Counted from the first letter of the stretch, positions 16,586 to 26,733 are shown. The stretch: 64,000 nucleotides of DNA from Rhodobacterales bacterium RIFCSPHIGHO2_02_FULL_62_130 (GCA_001828855.1 MHZT01000005.1:49199-113198); one strand, 5' to 3'. Notes: generated from the letters alone by a model not told the origin. Numbers and translations are program-made.

Positions 16586-17809
16586 CTAGGCGGCCTGCGT
16601 CTTTCGGTCCAGCAGCCGGAACAGCAGCGGGTTCACAAGGATCGACACAAGCGCCCCCGCCACCACCAGATCGCGCGCCTCGGGTGGCACGATCGACAGA
16701 TCGACGCCCATCACGATCAGGATGAAGGAAAACTCGCCAATCTGTGCCAGACTGGCCGCGATGGTCGCCGCCGCCGCGCGGTCATGTCCCAGCGCGCGCA
16801 TTAGGCCAAAGGCCACCGCCGCCTTTACCCCCACGATGATCCCCACCGTCACAAGGATCGCCACGGGAGCGGTCCAGATCACCGTCGGATCAAACAGCAT
16901 CCCGACTGACACGAAGAACAGCACCGCAAAGGCATCCCGCAGTGGTAGCGTGTCTTTCATCGCCTGCGCCGACAGGCTTGATCCGGCCATCACCATGCCC
17001 GCAAAGAATGCACCAAGCGCAAAGGACACGCCGAAAAACGCCGACGATCCGAACGCCACCCCCAAGGCAATCGCCAGCACGCCCAGCCGGAACAACTCGC
17101 GCTGGCCGGTGTGGGCGGTGTAATGCAGCACCATCGGGATCACCTTGCGCCCGACCAGCAGCATCAGCGCGACAAAGCCCGCGACCTTGACCGCCGTAAT
17201 CATCAGCGTCGCCGCCACGGGGCCAAAGCCCAGCCGCGCCACCTCTTGCGCCGCGCCCTCCTCGACGGGGACGGTGACGCCCCCCAGCAGGCTTGACAGC
17301 GGCGGGATCAGCACCAGCACCACCACCATCACCAGATCCTCGACAATCAGCCAGCCCACCGCGATGCGCCCGCGCGGCTCCTTGACCATCCCGCGCTCCT
17401 GCAGTGCGCGCAGCAGCACCACCGTGGATGCCACCGACAGCGACAGCCCAAAGATCACCCCCGCGCCAAGCCCCCAGCCCAAGGCCATCCCCAGCCCTAT
17501 CCCCGCCGCCGCCGCCACGCTGATCTGCGCCAAGGCCCCCGGAATGGCGATCCGCCGCACCGCCAACAGATCTTGCAGTGAAAAGTGCAACCCCACCCCG
17601 AACATCAGCAAGATCACCCCCAGCTCGGCCAACTCGTTCGCCAATTCCTGATTGGCCACATAGCCCGGCGTAAACGGCCCGATCACCACCCCAGCCATCA
17701 GATAGCCCGCAATCATCGGCAGCTTCAGGCGGTTCGCCAGCAGGCCGAACACAAAGGCAAGGCACAAGCCGACAACAATCGTGGAAATCAGGGGCGTCTC
17801 ATGGTGCAA
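16586..17809 (-). CDS. CPA2-family cation/proton antiporter lacking an RCK domain
   Basis: A 407-residue inner-membrane protein of the monovalent cation:proton antiporter-2 family. It opens with LISTIVVGLCLAFVFGLLAN and contains GVILLMFGVGLHFSL and GAFFAGMVMAGSSL. About 12 helices are predicted by eye. KefB/KefC and YbaL relatives carry a C-terminal NAD-binding RCK domain and exceed 550 residues; this one ends right after the last helix (LLDRKTQAA). No frameshifted remnant is evident between its stop at 16586 and the desaturase end at 16570. K+ or Na+ efflux in exchange for H+ is the likely role. Confidence 0.85.
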   Translation of the reverse strand: MHHETPLISTIVVGLCLAFVFGLLANRLKLPMIAGYLMAGVVIGPFTPGYVANQELANELAELGVILLMFGVGLHFSLQDLLAVRRIAIPGALAQISVAAAAGIGLGMALGWGLGAGVIFGLSLSVASTVVLLRALQERGMVKEPRGRIAVGWLIVEDLVMVVVLVLIPPLSSLLGGVTVPVEEGAAQEVARLGFGPVAATLMITAVKVAGFVALMLLVGRKVIPMVLHYTAHTGQRELFRLGVLAIALGVAFGSSAFFGVSFALGAFFAGMVMAGSSLSAQAMKDTLPLRDAFAVLFFVSVGMLFDPTVIWTAPVAILVTVGIIVGVKAAVAFGLMRALGHDRAAAATIAASLAQIGEFSFILIVMGVDLSIVPPEARDLVVAGALVSILVNPLLFRLLDRKTQAA

Positions 17810-17991
17810 TGGGGGCTCTCCGGTTCGGGGTTCGCACCCAACCTAAGCAGCCCGCCCCCCCGATCAAGCACTGAATCCTGCGGAAAGGTCACGATTTAAC
17901 CGTCAAATATGTCCGTATGTTACGATGCGTCGGCTTTGCGCCCTGTCACGTCGCGGTTGACCCGCGCCGCCCGCCTGCTACGCCTGTTGCC

Positions 17992-19203
17992 ATGCCCGAT
18001 CTTTTGCCCAACCCCGCCGCCCGCCGCCTGTTCCTGCATCGCCACGCGCTGGCCGAGGCCCCGACCGGCCCCGCCACGGGTGCCGATCTGGCGCGCCTGA
18101 TTGATCGCATTGGCTTTGTGCAGGTGGACAGCATCAACACAGTCGAACGCGCCCACCACATGATCCTGTGGAGCCGCCGTCAATCCTATCGCCCCGCCGC
18201 CCTGAAACCGTTGCTGGAGCGGGATCGCAGCCTGTGGGAACACTGGACCCACGATGCCTCAATCCTGCCGGTCCATCTGCATCCCCTGTGGCAACACCGC
18301 TTTGCCCGCGACGCGGAACGGCTGCACAAGAACTGGAAAAGCTGGTTTCGCGACGGGTATGAGGCGCAGTTCGACACCATCCTGCGCCGGATCGAGGCAG
18401 ATGGCCCGGTCACCTCCACCGATGTCGGGCAGGGCGAGACGCGCGGCAAAGGCGGCTGGTGGGATTGGCACCCGTCCAAAACCGCGCTGGAATGGCTGTG
18501 GCGCACAGGGCAGCTTGCCATTTCCCGCCGCGACGGTTTTCAAAAGGTCTATGACCTGACCGACCGCGTGATCCCAACCGCCCACCGCCTGCCCGCGCCC
18601 GATCCCGAAACGCTGATCGACTGGGCCTGCAGTTCTGCGCTGGACAATCTCGGCTTTGCCGACGCGTCAGAGTTGCGTGCCTATTGGCACGCGCTGACCC
18701 CTGCCGAAGTGAAAGCATGGGTGAAAACCGCCCTTGCCCGGGGCGAAATCATCGAGATCGACCTCGAAGCCGCCGATGGCCGCCGCAAACGCAGCTTTGC
18801 CCGCCCCGACGTGCTGACCCAAGCCGCCATGGCCCCCGAACCGCCCCGCCGCATGCGGATACTGTCGCCCTTCGACCCAGCCCTGCGCGACCGCGACCGC
18901 GCCGAATTCCTGTTCGGCTTCCACTATCGCATCGAAGTCTTCGTCCCCGAACCCCAGCGCAAATACGGCTACTACGTCTTTCCGGTGCTGGAGTCCGACC
19001 GCCTGATCGGCCGCATCGACGTCAAAGCCTTCCGCGATACCAGCACCTTGCGCGTCAAAGCCTACTGGCCCGAACCCGACGCCCCCCTGACACCGCAGCG
19101 CCAAAAGAAACTGGAAGCCGAACTCCACCGCCTCGCCAGCTTCGCCGCCTGCGATCAGGTCGCGTTCCTCGACGACTGGCACCGCCCCGGCAAAGGTGCG
19201 TGA
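17992..19203 (+). CDS. YcaQ/AlkX-type DNA glycosylase (winged helix)
   Basis: A 403-residue member of the YcaQ (crosslink-repair glycosylase) family, which unhooks alkylated or crosslinked bases. The essential QxD motif is present near residue 37 in GFVQVDSIN, followed by VERAHHMILWSR. Three winged-helix domains make up the family fold. ATG 17992 gives the family's normal N-terminus (NPAARRLFLHRH); no strong ribosome binding site is seen. The gene is divergent from the antiporter and convergent with the LOG-family gene. Its stop codon lies within the hairpin at 19193-19217. Confidence 0.85.
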   Translation: MPDLLPNPAARRLFLHRHALAEAPTGPATGADLARLIDRIGFVQVDSINTVERAHHMILWSRRQSYRPAALKPLLERDRSLWEHWTHDASILPVHLHPLWQHRFARDAERLHKNWKSWFRDGYEAQFDTILRRIEADGPVTSTDVGQGETRGKGGWWDWHPSKTALEWLWRTGQLAISRRDGFQKVYDLTDRVIPTAHRLPAPDPETLIDWACSSALDNLGFADASELRAYWHALTPAEVKAWVKTALARGEIIEIDLEAADGRRKRSFARPDVLTQAAMAPEPPRRMRILSPFDPALRDRDRAEFLFGFHYRIEVFVPEPQRKYGYYVFPVLESDRLIGRIDVKAFRDTSTLRVKAYWPEPDAPLTPQRQKKLEAELHRLASFAACDQVAFLDDWHRPGKGA

Positions 19204-19217
19204 CAAGCACGCACCTT
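19193..19217. repeat. GGTGCGTG-type hairpin between convergent genes
   Basis: AAGGTGCGTG (19193-19202), ACAAG, CACGCACCTT (19208-19217) is a perfect 10-bp stem. The TGA stop of the YcaQ-like gene sits inside it, and the convergent LOG gene ends seven bases later. It is a single copy of the element doubled at 2875-2934 and may serve as a shared terminator. Confidence 0.8.
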
Positions 19218-19223
19218 GCGGTG

Positions 19224-20042
19224 CTAGCGGTCGTGCCAGCGGTCGATCACATCCAGCGCCTCTTCTGCCGTCTCGACGATCTCGAACAGCTTCAGATCTG
19301 CTTCGGCAATCACGCCCGCCTCGGCCAGCATGTCCCAGTTGATCACCTTGTCCCACCACTCCCGTCCGAACAGCACGAACGGGACTTTCTTCATCCGGCC
19401 CGTCTGCATCAGGGTCAGGCTTTCGAACATCTCATCCATCGTGCCAAAGCCGCCCGGAAAGATGCAGATCGCCCGCGCCCGCATCAGGAAGTGCATCTTG
19501 CGGATCGCGAAGTAGTGAAAGTTGAAGGACAGATCCGGCGTGACATAGGGGTTCGGCGCCTGTTCATGCGGCAGCACGATGTTCAGCCCGATGGACTGGC
19601 CGCCTGCATCCGCCGCCCCGCGGTTGCCCGCCTCCATCACCCCCGGTCCGCCACCCGTCACAATGACATCCTCGCGGCCATAGCTTTGCAGGCTGCGTTC
19701 TGTCATTGCTTTGGCAAAGCGCCGGGCCTCGTCGTAATAGCGGGACAATTCAGCCAGCATCGGGGTCTTGGCCGTTGCCTTGTTTGCCGGATCGGGGATG
19801 CGCGCGCCACCGAACAGCACCACGGTTGAATTGATCCCGCGCTCATCCAAAATCAGTTGCGGCTTCAGCAATTCCAGTTGCAGCCGGACGGGGCGCAATT
19901 CCTCGCGCGTGAGGAAATCCGGATCGGCAAAGGCCAGTCGGTAGGCTGGCGCGCGGGTTTGCGGGGTATCGGGCAGCCGGTGCGTGGCCGCCACATCCTG
20001 AACGGAATCGCGGAACGGGTGGGGGCGGGGTTCGTCGTGCAT
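19224..20042 (-). CDS. LOG-family (TIGR00730) nucleotide-processing protein
   Basis: A 272-residue Rossmann-fold protein of the 'Lonely Guy' family, with the two hallmark motifs GGGPGVMEAGNRG (about 130-142) and PGGFGTMDE (196-204). Such enzymes cleave cytokinin or purine nucleoside 5'-monophosphates to base and ribose 5-phosphate; the older annotation 'lysine decarboxylase' is misleading. The N-terminal extension of about 70 residues before the fold is typical of the longer bacterial subgroup. The chosen ATG 20042 has CAGGA just upstream. Confidence 0.85.
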   Translation of the reverse strand: MHDEPRPHPFRDSVQDVAATHRLPDTPQTRAPAYRLAFADPDFLTREELRPVRLQLELLKPQLILDERGINSTVVLFGGARIPDPANKATAKTPMLAELSRYYDEARRFAKAMTERSLQSYGREDVIVTGGGPGVMEAGNRGAADAGGQSIGLNIVLPHEQAPNPYVTPDLSFNFHYFAIRKMHFLMRARAICIFPGGFGTMDEMFESLTLMQTGRMKKVPFVLFGREWWDKVINWDMLAEAGVIAEADLKLFEIVETAEEALDVIDRWHDR

Positions 20043-20179
20043 CTGGTCCTGTCGTTTCTGGCTTGTGCATGGTCTAGCCTGATCGCCCGCGCGCCGCCAC
20101 TGTCGTGAGACAGTATGATTGCAACACGGGGTCTTGCCCCCTATAGCCAGCCGAACCGCTTCACCGAGGAGAATCCCCG

Positions 20180-21004
20180 ATGTCCTACGCAGCCCTTGAA
20201 ACCGCCGTCGACGCCGCATGGGAGGCGCGCGACGCCATCTCGCCCGCGACCAAAGGCGAAACCCGTGACGCCATCGAAGCCACGCTTGAGGCGCTCGACA
20301 AGGGCCGCCTGCGCGTTGCCGAAAAGCGCGGCGCGGATTGGCATGTGAATCAATGGGCGAAAAAGGCCGTGCTGCTGGGCTTCCGCCTGCAGGACATGGA
20401 GATCCAGCCCGGTGGCCCGCAGGCTGGCGGCTGGTGGGACAAAGTCGACAGCAAGTTCAAAGGCTGGACCGCCGAAGACTGGCGCACCGCAGGCTTCCGT
20501 GCTGTGCCGAACTGCGTTGTGCGCCGCTCGGCTTATGTGGCCAAGGGCGCGGTGCTGATGCCGTCTTTCGTCAACGTCGGCGCCTATGTCGATGAAGGCA
20601 CGATGGTGGACGCATGGGCCACGGTCGGGTCTTGCGCGCAGATCGGCAAGAACGTCCACCTGTCGGGCGGCGTCGGTATCGGCGGTGTGCTGGAACCGAT
20701 GCAGGCTGGCCCCACCATCATCGAGGACAACTGCTTTATCGGCGCGCGATCCGAAGTCGTCGAAGGCTGCATCATCCGCGAAGGCTCGGTCCTTGGCATG
20801 GGCGTTTTCATCGGCAAATCCACCAAGATCGTTGACCGTGAAACCGGCGAAGTCACCTATGGCGAGGTTCCGGCAGGCTCGGTCGTGGTGGCAGGCTCGA
20901 TGCCCAGCAAGAACGGTATCAACCTTTATTGCGCCGTGATCGTGAAGAAGGTCGATGCCCAAACTCGCTCGAAAACCTCGATCAACGAATTGCTGCGCGA
21001 CTGA
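20180..21004 (+). CDS. dapD: Tetrahydrodipicolinate N-succinyltransferase
   Basis: Transfers succinyl from succinyl-CoA to tetrahydrodipicolinate in the lysine/meso-DAP pathway. The 274-residue product has an N-terminal helical domain and a left-handed beta-helix with hexapeptide repeats ([20 protein letters not shown], then [16 protein letters not shown]). It pairs functionally with dapE at 24945, four genes away in the same direction but not in the same operon. ATG 20180 has GAGGAGA upstream, and a strong terminator follows. Confidence 0.97.
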   Translation: MSYAALETAVDAAWEARDAISPATKGETRDAIEATLEALDKGRLRVAEKRGADWHVNQWAKKAVLLGFRLQDMEIQPGGPQAGGWWDKVDSKFKGWTAEDWRTAGFRAVPNCVVRRSAYVAKGAVLMPSFVNVGAYVDEGTMVDAWATVGSCAQIGKNVHLSGGVGIGGVLEPMQAGPTIIEDNCFIGARSEVVEGCIIREGSVLGMGVFIGKSTKIVDRETGEVTYGEVPAGSVVVAGSMPSKNGINLYCAVIVKKVDAQTRSKTSINELLRD

Positions 21005-21023
21005 TCCAATCCGAGACAGTGAC

Positions 21024-21050
21024 AAAAGGGGGCGCGCCGCGTCCCCTTTT
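21024..21050 (+). terminator. Intrinsic terminator after dapD
   Basis: AAAAGGGGGCGC (21024-21035) pairs with GCGTCCCCTTTT (21039-21050), giving a stem with a U-rich 3' side, 20 bases after the dapD stop. Confidence 0.8.
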
Positions 21051-21347
21051 CGATTCCACGTCCTGTAGGGATGCCACCGCTTCCCCCGATCCTCTCTGCC
21101 CAAATATCCCCGCCGGAGGCTCTTTTGCATGGGTCGATTACCGGCCCCGCAAGGTCTGGGCCGCTTGCTGCTGGGTTCATCCGCAAGACCAATTTCCGGA
21201 CGCAGATCCCCCACTGTCGGAGAATGTGAACCAAGATGCCCTCCCCGAGGGTAGGGTGCGTGCTTGGCACGCACCTTCGGGCGGAAATGTCGGGGCTGAG
21301 GGTTTGGTGGGGGCTTTTGCCCTCAGCCCCTGTGACCTTGCGCCGCC
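21051..21347. other. Gene-free stretch with two dispersed repeats
   Basis: No convincing gene is seen between dapD and the Hint-domain gene. The stretch holds two repeats. One is the minus-strand element gcctccggcggggatatttg (about 21100-21121). The other is a GTAGG-bordered hairpin with GGTGCGTGC (21255-21263), TTG, GCACGCACC (21267-21275). The latter lies 73 bases beyond the 3' end of the leftward Hint gene and may act in its termination. Confidence 0.7.
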
Positions 21348-23000
21348 TCAGGCCGCGCGGGCCATCTCTGCTGCGGACGGACCGCAAAATTGGGATGACA
21401 TCCTGGACAGCAAAGCCAAAGCCTCGGGGTGGCGCAGGCTTGTGCGGGCGGTGGGTCCATAGCCAAAGCCGGTCATCGCATCGCTGTTGGGCATCAGCGC
21501 CAGTATCTCGTCCCGTGTATCGGCATCAAAACCGCTGATCGTCTGGCGGCCGGGATGATAGCTTTCGCTGTCCAGACCGCTGGTTGTGATGATCTCGTGC
21601 TGATCGAAAAGCAGGTGGACATAGGTGATCTTGCGGCCATCATCGATGATGCGGATCGCATGATCGTTCACCAGATCCTTGGCATGGACCAGCACTTCAT
21701 GTTCCCCGAACAGCAGTTCCGCCCAGACCGAGGACAGCATCACGCGGTGGTTCTGCGACAGCCACACTTCGCCATGATCGCCAAGCGCCCCCGCCGCCAG
21801 CCGCACCGGCGCGGCCTTGCCCGTGGCGCGATGCTCGGCCTTGCCAATCCAGCGCAGCGGTTGCAGCCCATGGTCGCGTGTCGCCACCATATCGCCCGGA
21901 CGCAGTGTTTCGATCAGGCGCTCGCCTTTGTCCGTCGTGATCGGCGTGCCTGCGACAAAGCACGGCACGGCGGCGGTTGTCGTGACTGTGACATACCCCA
22001 CATCGGTGTTCCCGACCGAGTCCTTGATCGTATAGCTGAAGTTTTGCGTGCCGGTGTCCAGATCTGCCAGAACCGACACCGTCCCGTCGGCGTTCAACGT
22101 GACGTGTTCGCCCGAGGGCAGCACCACCGTCTGGCCCGCAACGACAGGGACTCCGTTGATCTTGGTGACAGTAATCACGCCGCCGCCTGCCGTATTGTCA
22201 TTGGCCAGCAGATTCAGCGTCACACTCTCGCCAGCCTCGACGGTCGCGGAGTCATTGTTGGCAAAGGTCACGCTCTGGATGCTGTCTGCCATGATCAGCA
22301 GGTTTGAATCGTAATAGGCGTCGCCCGCGTCCCCGATGGCGATCTTGATGCTGTTGGTCTGGCCCGCCTGCACCGGCGCCTTCAGCGTCAGCGTGACGGT
22401 AAAGCCGTCCATTTCGGTGTTATACAGATCAAGGCTGGCCGGATTGTTGACGTAGAGGTTCGAATTTTGGCTGGTATTGACGGTATCAACCGCGACATGG
22501 CCATCGCCGGAAATGGCGAAAGGCACGAATTGCCCGTTGACCCAGACACCAAACGCATCATTGAAGCCTGCGTTCACGTATTCCAGATATTCTTCGGACG
22601 AGAACACGAATTGCATCGTCAGAAAGTTGGTGCTGGGGATGAAATTCGCTTCAAAGATCGCGGCATCATAGATATTGGCGCCGTCCAGCGCTTTCAGGGG
22701 GGCATAGCCATCCACGCCCCATGTATCGGCACTGGTGTTGCTGGCGGTGTTGGTATTGCTCGACGGCAACAGCAATGCGCCCGAGGTGAACGCGCTGGCA
22801 TAGCCCGTTGACAGGATCACGCCGCTGTCCGTCGGCGAGATGCCGGGGATCGTTTGCAGCGCACCCGAGTAGATCCCGCTTGAAAACGTATCTCCGGTGT
22901 ATTTCGCATCGACGATGGTGATGCCGCTGCCGAACATGGATTGCGCCATGGCAAGCGCGCTTGCGCTGGTGTTGATGGACAGTTCAACCGCGTTCGCCAT
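21348..23000 (-). CDS. Large secreted protein: choice-of-anchor L, Ig-like and Hint domains
   Basis: A 550-residue protein with three modules. Residues 1-240 resemble a 'choice-of-anchor L' domain (LTMQFVFSSEEYLEYVNAG, FNDAFGVWVNG). Residues 250-342 form a cadherin/VCBS-like repeat (ANDNTAGGGVITVTK, TLNADGTVSVLADLD). Residues 345-550 form a Hint domain (Hint_2) beginning at Cys347 in VPCFVAGTPITT, with SQNHRVML carrying His418. There is no N-terminal signal, so type I secretion is likely. Cys and His could permit autoproteolysis of the hedgehog/intein type. ATG 23000 gives the family N-terminus. Function unknown. Confidence 0.8.
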   Translation of the reverse strand: MANAVELSINTSASALAMAQSMFGSGITIVDAKYTGDTFSSGIYSGALQTIPGISPTDSGVILSTGYASAFTSGALLLPSSNTNTASNTSADTWGVDGYAPLKALDGANIYDAAIFEANFIPSTNFLTMQFVFSSEEYLEYVNAGFNDAFGVWVNGQFVPFAISGDGHVAVDTVNTSQNSNLYVNNPASLDLYNTEMDGFTVTLTLKAPVQAGQTNSIKIAIGDAGDAYYDSNLLIMADSIQSVTFANNDSATVEAGESVTLNLLANDNTAGGGVITVTKINGVPVVAGQTVVLPSGEHVTLNADGTVSVLADLDTGTQNFSYTIKDSVGNTDVGYVTVTTTAAVPCFVAGTPITTDKGERLIETLRPGDMVATRDHGLQPLRWIGKAEHRATGKAAPVRLAAGALGDHGEVWLSQNHRVMLSSVWAELLFGEHEVLVHAKDLVNDHAIRIIDDGRKITYVHLLFDQHEIITTSGLDSESYHPGRQTISGFDADTRDEILALMPNSDAMTGFGYGPTARTSLRHPEALALLSRMSSQFCGPSAAEMARAA

Positions 23001-23203
23001 CCCAAAATCCCCCGAATCTGTGCAGCAAATATAGGTAATCCTTATGCTGATCCTCAGATGGCGGGCGGGGTGCAGAAGATCAGCCGGAGTCACCATCTGG
23101 AGGTTTGCCTAGCCGAAAGAGCGCAAAACTGTCTCGAAAGACTAGGTGCTTGCACTTTGCCCCGTTCCGCGCCAAGCAAAGCCAAACGCTATGGAGCAAG
23201 GCA

Positions 23204-23527
23204 ATGGCAAGCGAGGCAGGCAAGCAGCAGGTGTATACGCTGGTGGTCGAAGTGGGCCGCAAGGCCGGGGACGGGCTTCCCGACAAATCGACCGGAGCCG
23301 CGCTGATGTGCTATGCCAGCGGCGTGGACGAGGCCGAGGCCGTGCGCGAAACCGTGGCAATCCTCAAGGCCGCCGATCTGGCCCCGCTGGATGTCTCGGG
23401 CTATGGCACTCTGGACGAACGCCTGAAAGCGGGCGACGAGATCGACGACGAAGAGCGCGCGCTGATGGAGCGGGCCTTGGCTGAAAACTCGGTCGTCGTG
23501 GCGCAGATGAATCCGTTCTTCGACTGA
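23204..23527 (+). CDS. Uncharacterised 107-residue protein
   Basis: A small acidic cytoplasmic protein starting at ATG 23204 and lying between the two leftward Hint genes but read rightward. It opens with about eight polar residues, then a beta strand (VYTLVVEVG). The rest is rich in Ala, Asp and Glu, with helical segments (DEAEAVRETVAILKAADL, IDDEERALMERALAE). I recognise no domain. Coding bias is like its neighbours and the frame is intact, so it is probably a real lineage-restricted gene. Confidence 0.7.
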   Translation: MASEAGKQQVYTLVVEVGRKAGDGLPDKSTGAALMCYASGVDEAEAVRETVAILKAADLAPLDVSGYGTLDERLKAGDEIDDEERALMERALAENSVVVAQMNPFFD

Positions 23528-23542
23528 AGCTAAGGCTCAGGC

Positions 23543-24673
23543 TCAGGCCGCGCGGTGGCGGCCGGACCGCCCCATAAGCGCCATCAGAGTCAAGACTTCG
23601 TAACCCTGCAAACTGCGCCGTGGCAATGTGTCGGGGCCAGTCGCCGCTTGTGCCATCGGCGCGCACAGCAGCGCACATCCATCCGCAAGAACCAGTGCCG
23701 GATTGGCAAACTCAAGCGCAACCGAGGCGGTAACCGCGCGGCGCTGGTCCAGCAAGGCGGTGCGGCCATCGGCCAGATGACCTGCTTCGACCAGAACCTC
23801 ATCCTCGCCAAACAGATATTCCACCTCTGAACCTGCCAAGGCAATCATCTGATCCGATGAAATCAGCAAGTCCTGCCCCTGCCCGAAAAAGGGCGCGCGC
23901 AGCAGGATCGGGGCGAACGATCCTTTCGAGGGCAGGTCAAACCGATGCACGGCCGTTAGTGGCTGCGGGCCGTCGTCCAGCGTCAATACTATATCTCCGG
24001 CGGTAAGATGTCCTGCCGCAACCGGCCCCCGTGTGGTTTCAACCGGAGTCCGCTGCCCGACCCAAGGCGCGCGGGCCGGAGGCGCATCGCCACGGGTCAG
24101 CCCAAACCACAAGACGGCAGGATGCGCGGATTTTGTTGCACTGGCCGCACAAAGCGCAGCCATATCGGCAAGACGGAGGGGCAAGGGATTGCTGCCACAG
24201 GCCGACAGTCTGCGCGCAGGGTCCGGCGCGGCACCCGTTTCGATGATCATCTGGAACGTCAGGCTCCAGTGTCGTGCCGGCGCATCAAAGTGAAAACACA
24301 ACCGCCCCACACCGCTGCCCAAAGGCAATGGGCCGGGCAGATGGTGTCGGGCAACGGATTGCCCCTGCCGGTGCAAAAGCACCAGCCCCGCAGCCCCATC
24401 GTGAAACACGGCAAATGTGCGTGGCCAACCATCCTCGGCCTGATGGTTCAGCAAAATGGTGGTCGGCTCTAGCGGAAGGGCCAATTCCATCACGAACAGC
24501 CCCTGATCCAGCAAGGCATGCGGCACCGGATCGTCGTTGCAAAGGCCGCGATCCGACAGCGCCAGCCAGTTTTGCGCGCCCGTCATCATGCCCCGGATCG
24601 CCCCGCAACCTTGGAAGCACATCCGGCCCAAATGCGATTGCAGCGAGGAAAGGTGACGATCATTTCTGCCCAT
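23543..24673 (-). CDS. Hint-domain protein with degenerate catalytic residues
   Basis: A 376-residue protein whose C-terminal half aligns by eye with the Hint domain of the 21348-23000 protein: [50 protein letters not shown]. The positions that hold Cys and the SQNHR block in the neighbour read WVGQRTP and SSDQM here. Both the nucleophile Cys and the His are therefore missing, and self-cleavage is unlikely. The N-terminal 190 residues are not recognised. ATG 24673 is the only good ATG; a TTG at 24697 is possible. Secretion unclear. Confidence 0.75.
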   Translation of the reverse strand: MGRNDRHLSSLQSHLGRMCFQGCGAIRGMMTGAQNWLALSDRGLCNDDPVPHALLDQGLFVMELALPLEPTTILLNHQAEDGWPRTFAVFHDGAAGLVLLHRQGQSVARHHLPGPLPLGSGVGRLCFHFDAPARHWSLTFQMIIETGAAPDPARRLSACGSNPLPLRLADMAALCAASATKSAHPAVLWFGLTRGDAPPARAPWVGQRTPVETTRGPVAAGHLTAGDIVLTLDDGPQPLTAVHRFDLPSKGSFAPILLRAPFFGQGQDLLISSDQMIALAGSEVEYLFGEDEVLVEAGHLADGRTALLDQRRAVTASVALEFANPALVLADGCALLCAPMAQAATGPDTLPRRSLQGYEVLTLMALMGRSGRHRAA

Positions 24674-24944
24674 ATGCCGCGAGAAAGCCTGTGGCAAGAC
24701 AGGGCCGCCAAAGCGGATCTGCCGGTTTCGGGCTGTTTTGCCCTGCTTCTGTCCTGCCTCGGGACGGTTTCTTTCGATACAAGGTAAGGGCGCGTGCAGG
24801 CGCTGTCACCCGCAAAGCCATAAGCCGCGCAGCACCTTGGCGGGGGTTGCGCTTGTGCCACAGGCCGCACAGCGTGCAGCAGTTGCGAAATGCGGGGCAA
24901 GCGGCTATCGGTTTCGTGGTTTTCCCATGCCAAAGGTGCCGCCC

Positions 24945-26111
24945 ATGCCCGCCGATATCCCCGCCCATTCCCTGATCGATCCCGTGCAACTGACGGCCGA
25001 TCTGATCCGCTGCGCTTCGGTCACGCCGGTCGAAGGCGGCGCGCTGGTTCTGCTGGAGCGGTTGCTGGCGGGCGCGGGCTTCGAATGCACCCGCGTTGAT
25101 CGTGGCGGGGTGGCCAACCTTTACGCGCGCTGGGGCAAAAAGGGCGCGAACAAGGCATTCGGCTTTAACGGCCACACCGATGTGGTGCCGGTGGGCGATG
25201 TCTCGGCATGGACACAAGACCCGTTCGGCGCGGCGGTGGTCGATGGCTGGATGTATGGGCGCGGGGCCACCGATATGAAATCGGGCGTCGCGGCCTTTGC
25301 AGCGGCAGCGGTGGATTTCGTGCGCCAAACCCCGCCTGACGGCGCGGTGATCCTGGCGATTACCGGCGACGAAGAAGGCGACGCGGTGGATGGCACAGTG
25401 GCCCTGCTCGACTGGATGGCGGGGCAGGGCGAACGCATGACCCATTGCCTTGTGGGTGAACCCACCTGTCCGAACGAGATGGGCGAGATGATGAAGATCG
25501 GCCGTCGCGGATCAATGACTGCCTATATCACGGCGGTGGGCGTGCAGGGCCACTCCGCCTATCCCCACCGCGCCAAAAATCCCATGAGCGCGCTTGTCGC
25601 CCTGCTGGCGCGGCTTGAGGAAAAACCGCTGGACGCAGGCACCGCGCATTTCGACGCCTCGACCCTTGCGATCACCACGATCGATTGCGGCAATCCGGCC
25701 ACCAACGTCATCCCCGCCAAGGGAACTGCCACGGTGAACATCCGCTTCAACGACAGCCACTCCGGCGCGTCGCTGTCGGATTGGCTGCGCGCCCATGCTG
25801 CGGCGGTGCAGGCCGAAACCGGCGTGCAGATCAGCCTGCGGATCACGATTTCCGGCGAAAGCTTTCTGACGCCGCCCGGTGATTTTTCCGCACTGGTGGC
25901 ACGGGCGGTGCAGGCCGAGACAGGGCGGGTGCCGGACTATTCCACATCGGGCGGCACCTCGGACGCGCGCTTTGTGAAAGATCACTGTCCGGTGGTGGAA
26001 TTCGGCCTTGTCGGAAAAACCATGCACCAGGTCGATGAACGCGTCGAAGTGGCGCAAATCCACGCGCTGAAGGCGATCTACGCCCGTGTGCTGCGGGACT
26101 ATTTCGCATGA
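24945..26111 (+). CDS. dapE: Succinyl-diaminopimelate desuccinylase
   Basis: Zn-dependent M20 family hydrolase releasing succinate from N-succinyl-LL-DAP in lysine and peptidoglycan synthesis. The 388-residue product has the metal and catalytic motifs [29 protein letters not shown] and LVGEPT, and the C-terminal [12 protein letters not shown] 24945 is preferred over ATG 24927 because AAAGGTG lies about seven bases upstream. The stop overlaps the next gene's ATG by four bases (ATGA). Confidence 0.96.
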   Translation: MPADIPAHSLIDPVQLTADLIRCASVTPVEGGALVLLERLLAGAGFECTRVDRGGVANLYARWGKKGANKAFGFNGHTDVVPVGDVSAWTQDPFGAAVVDGWMYGRGATDMKSGVAAFAAAAVDFVRQTPPDGAVILAITGDEEGDAVDGTVALLDWMAGQGERMTHCLVGEPTCPNEMGEMMKIGRRGSMTAYITAVGVQGHSAYPHRAKNPMSALVALLARLEEKPLDAGTAHFDASTLAITTIDCGNPATNVIPAKGTATVNIRFNDSHSGASLSDWLRAHAAAVQAETGVQISLRITISGESFLTPPGDFSALVARAVQAETGRVPDYSTSGGTSDARFVKDHCPVVEFGLVGKTMHQVDERVEVAQIHALKAIYARVLRDYFA

Positions 26112-26530
26112 CCCTGCGGATCGAAGAAACCCGCGATATCACCACCTGCCGCGCCCTGCGCCGCACCGTGTTCATCGAAGAACAGGGCGTGTCCGAGGCG
26201 GATGAGGTGGACGATCTCGACGATAGCGCCATTCACCTTCTGGCAACCCAAGATGGCCAGGCCATCGGCTCCGCCCGCTTGCTGGTTCTGGGTGAGACCG
26301 GCAAGATCGGCCGCGTCTGCGTGCTGCGCGAAGGCCGTGGCACTGGCATCGGTGCCGCCCTGATCCGTGCCGCCGTCGCCCGTCTGCGGGCCGAGGCAGG
26401 GGTTACCAAAGCCAAACTCGGCGCGCAAACCCACGCGCTGGGCTTTTACGCCGGCCTTGGTTTTGCGCCGGTGGGTGAGGTGTATCTGGATGCGGGGATC
26501 GAGCATCAGGATATGGTTCTGCCGTTCTGA
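26108..26530 (+). CDS. GNAT-family N-acetyltransferase
   Basis: A 140-residue single-domain acetyltransferase of the ElaA/YjcF-like group. The acetyl-CoA loop appears as [19 protein letters not shown], and the C-terminal part [20 protein letters not shown] is typical. [19 protein letters not shown] near the N-terminus is the signature of this subgroup. It is translationally coupled to dapE, but the substrate cannot be inferred; a role in lysine synthesis is not implied by the family. Confidence 0.85.
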   Translation: MTLRIEETRDITTCRALRRTVFIEEQGVSEADEVDDLDDSAIHLLATQDGQAIGSARLLVLGETGKIGRVCVLREGRGTGIGAALIRAAVARLRAEAGVTKAKLGAQTHALGFYAGLGFAPVGEVYLDAGIEHQDMVLPF

Positions 26531-26538
26531 CCTGCCGC

Positions 26539-26668
26539 AAAGGTGCGTGAGATCACGCATCCTACACTGAGATGATAAAGGTCGGATGTGGGGCGCTGTC
26601 GGAGCCTCCGGCGGGAGTATTTATTGCCAAGATGATGCCTGTGCGGCTTCATCTTGGCCCAAATACTC
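26539..26668. repeat. Intergenic cluster of both repeat families
   Basis: First comes AAAGGTGCGTGAGATCACGC then ATCCTAC (26539-26565), one arm-copy of the hairpin element with one mismatch. Next is gcctccggcgggagtattta from 26604, whose arm GAGTATTT..GCCAAGATGATGC (26615-26638) has an imperfect inverted partner at 26646-26668. The second family is thus present head-to-head, able to fold into a long hairpin upstream of rnr. Confidence 0.75.
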
Positions 26669-26733
26669 ATCTGTTGCTGCCCCGCGTGCGGTGTGGCCTT
26701 TCGGGAAAGCTGCGGTCGTGCTAGGGGCAGGGG

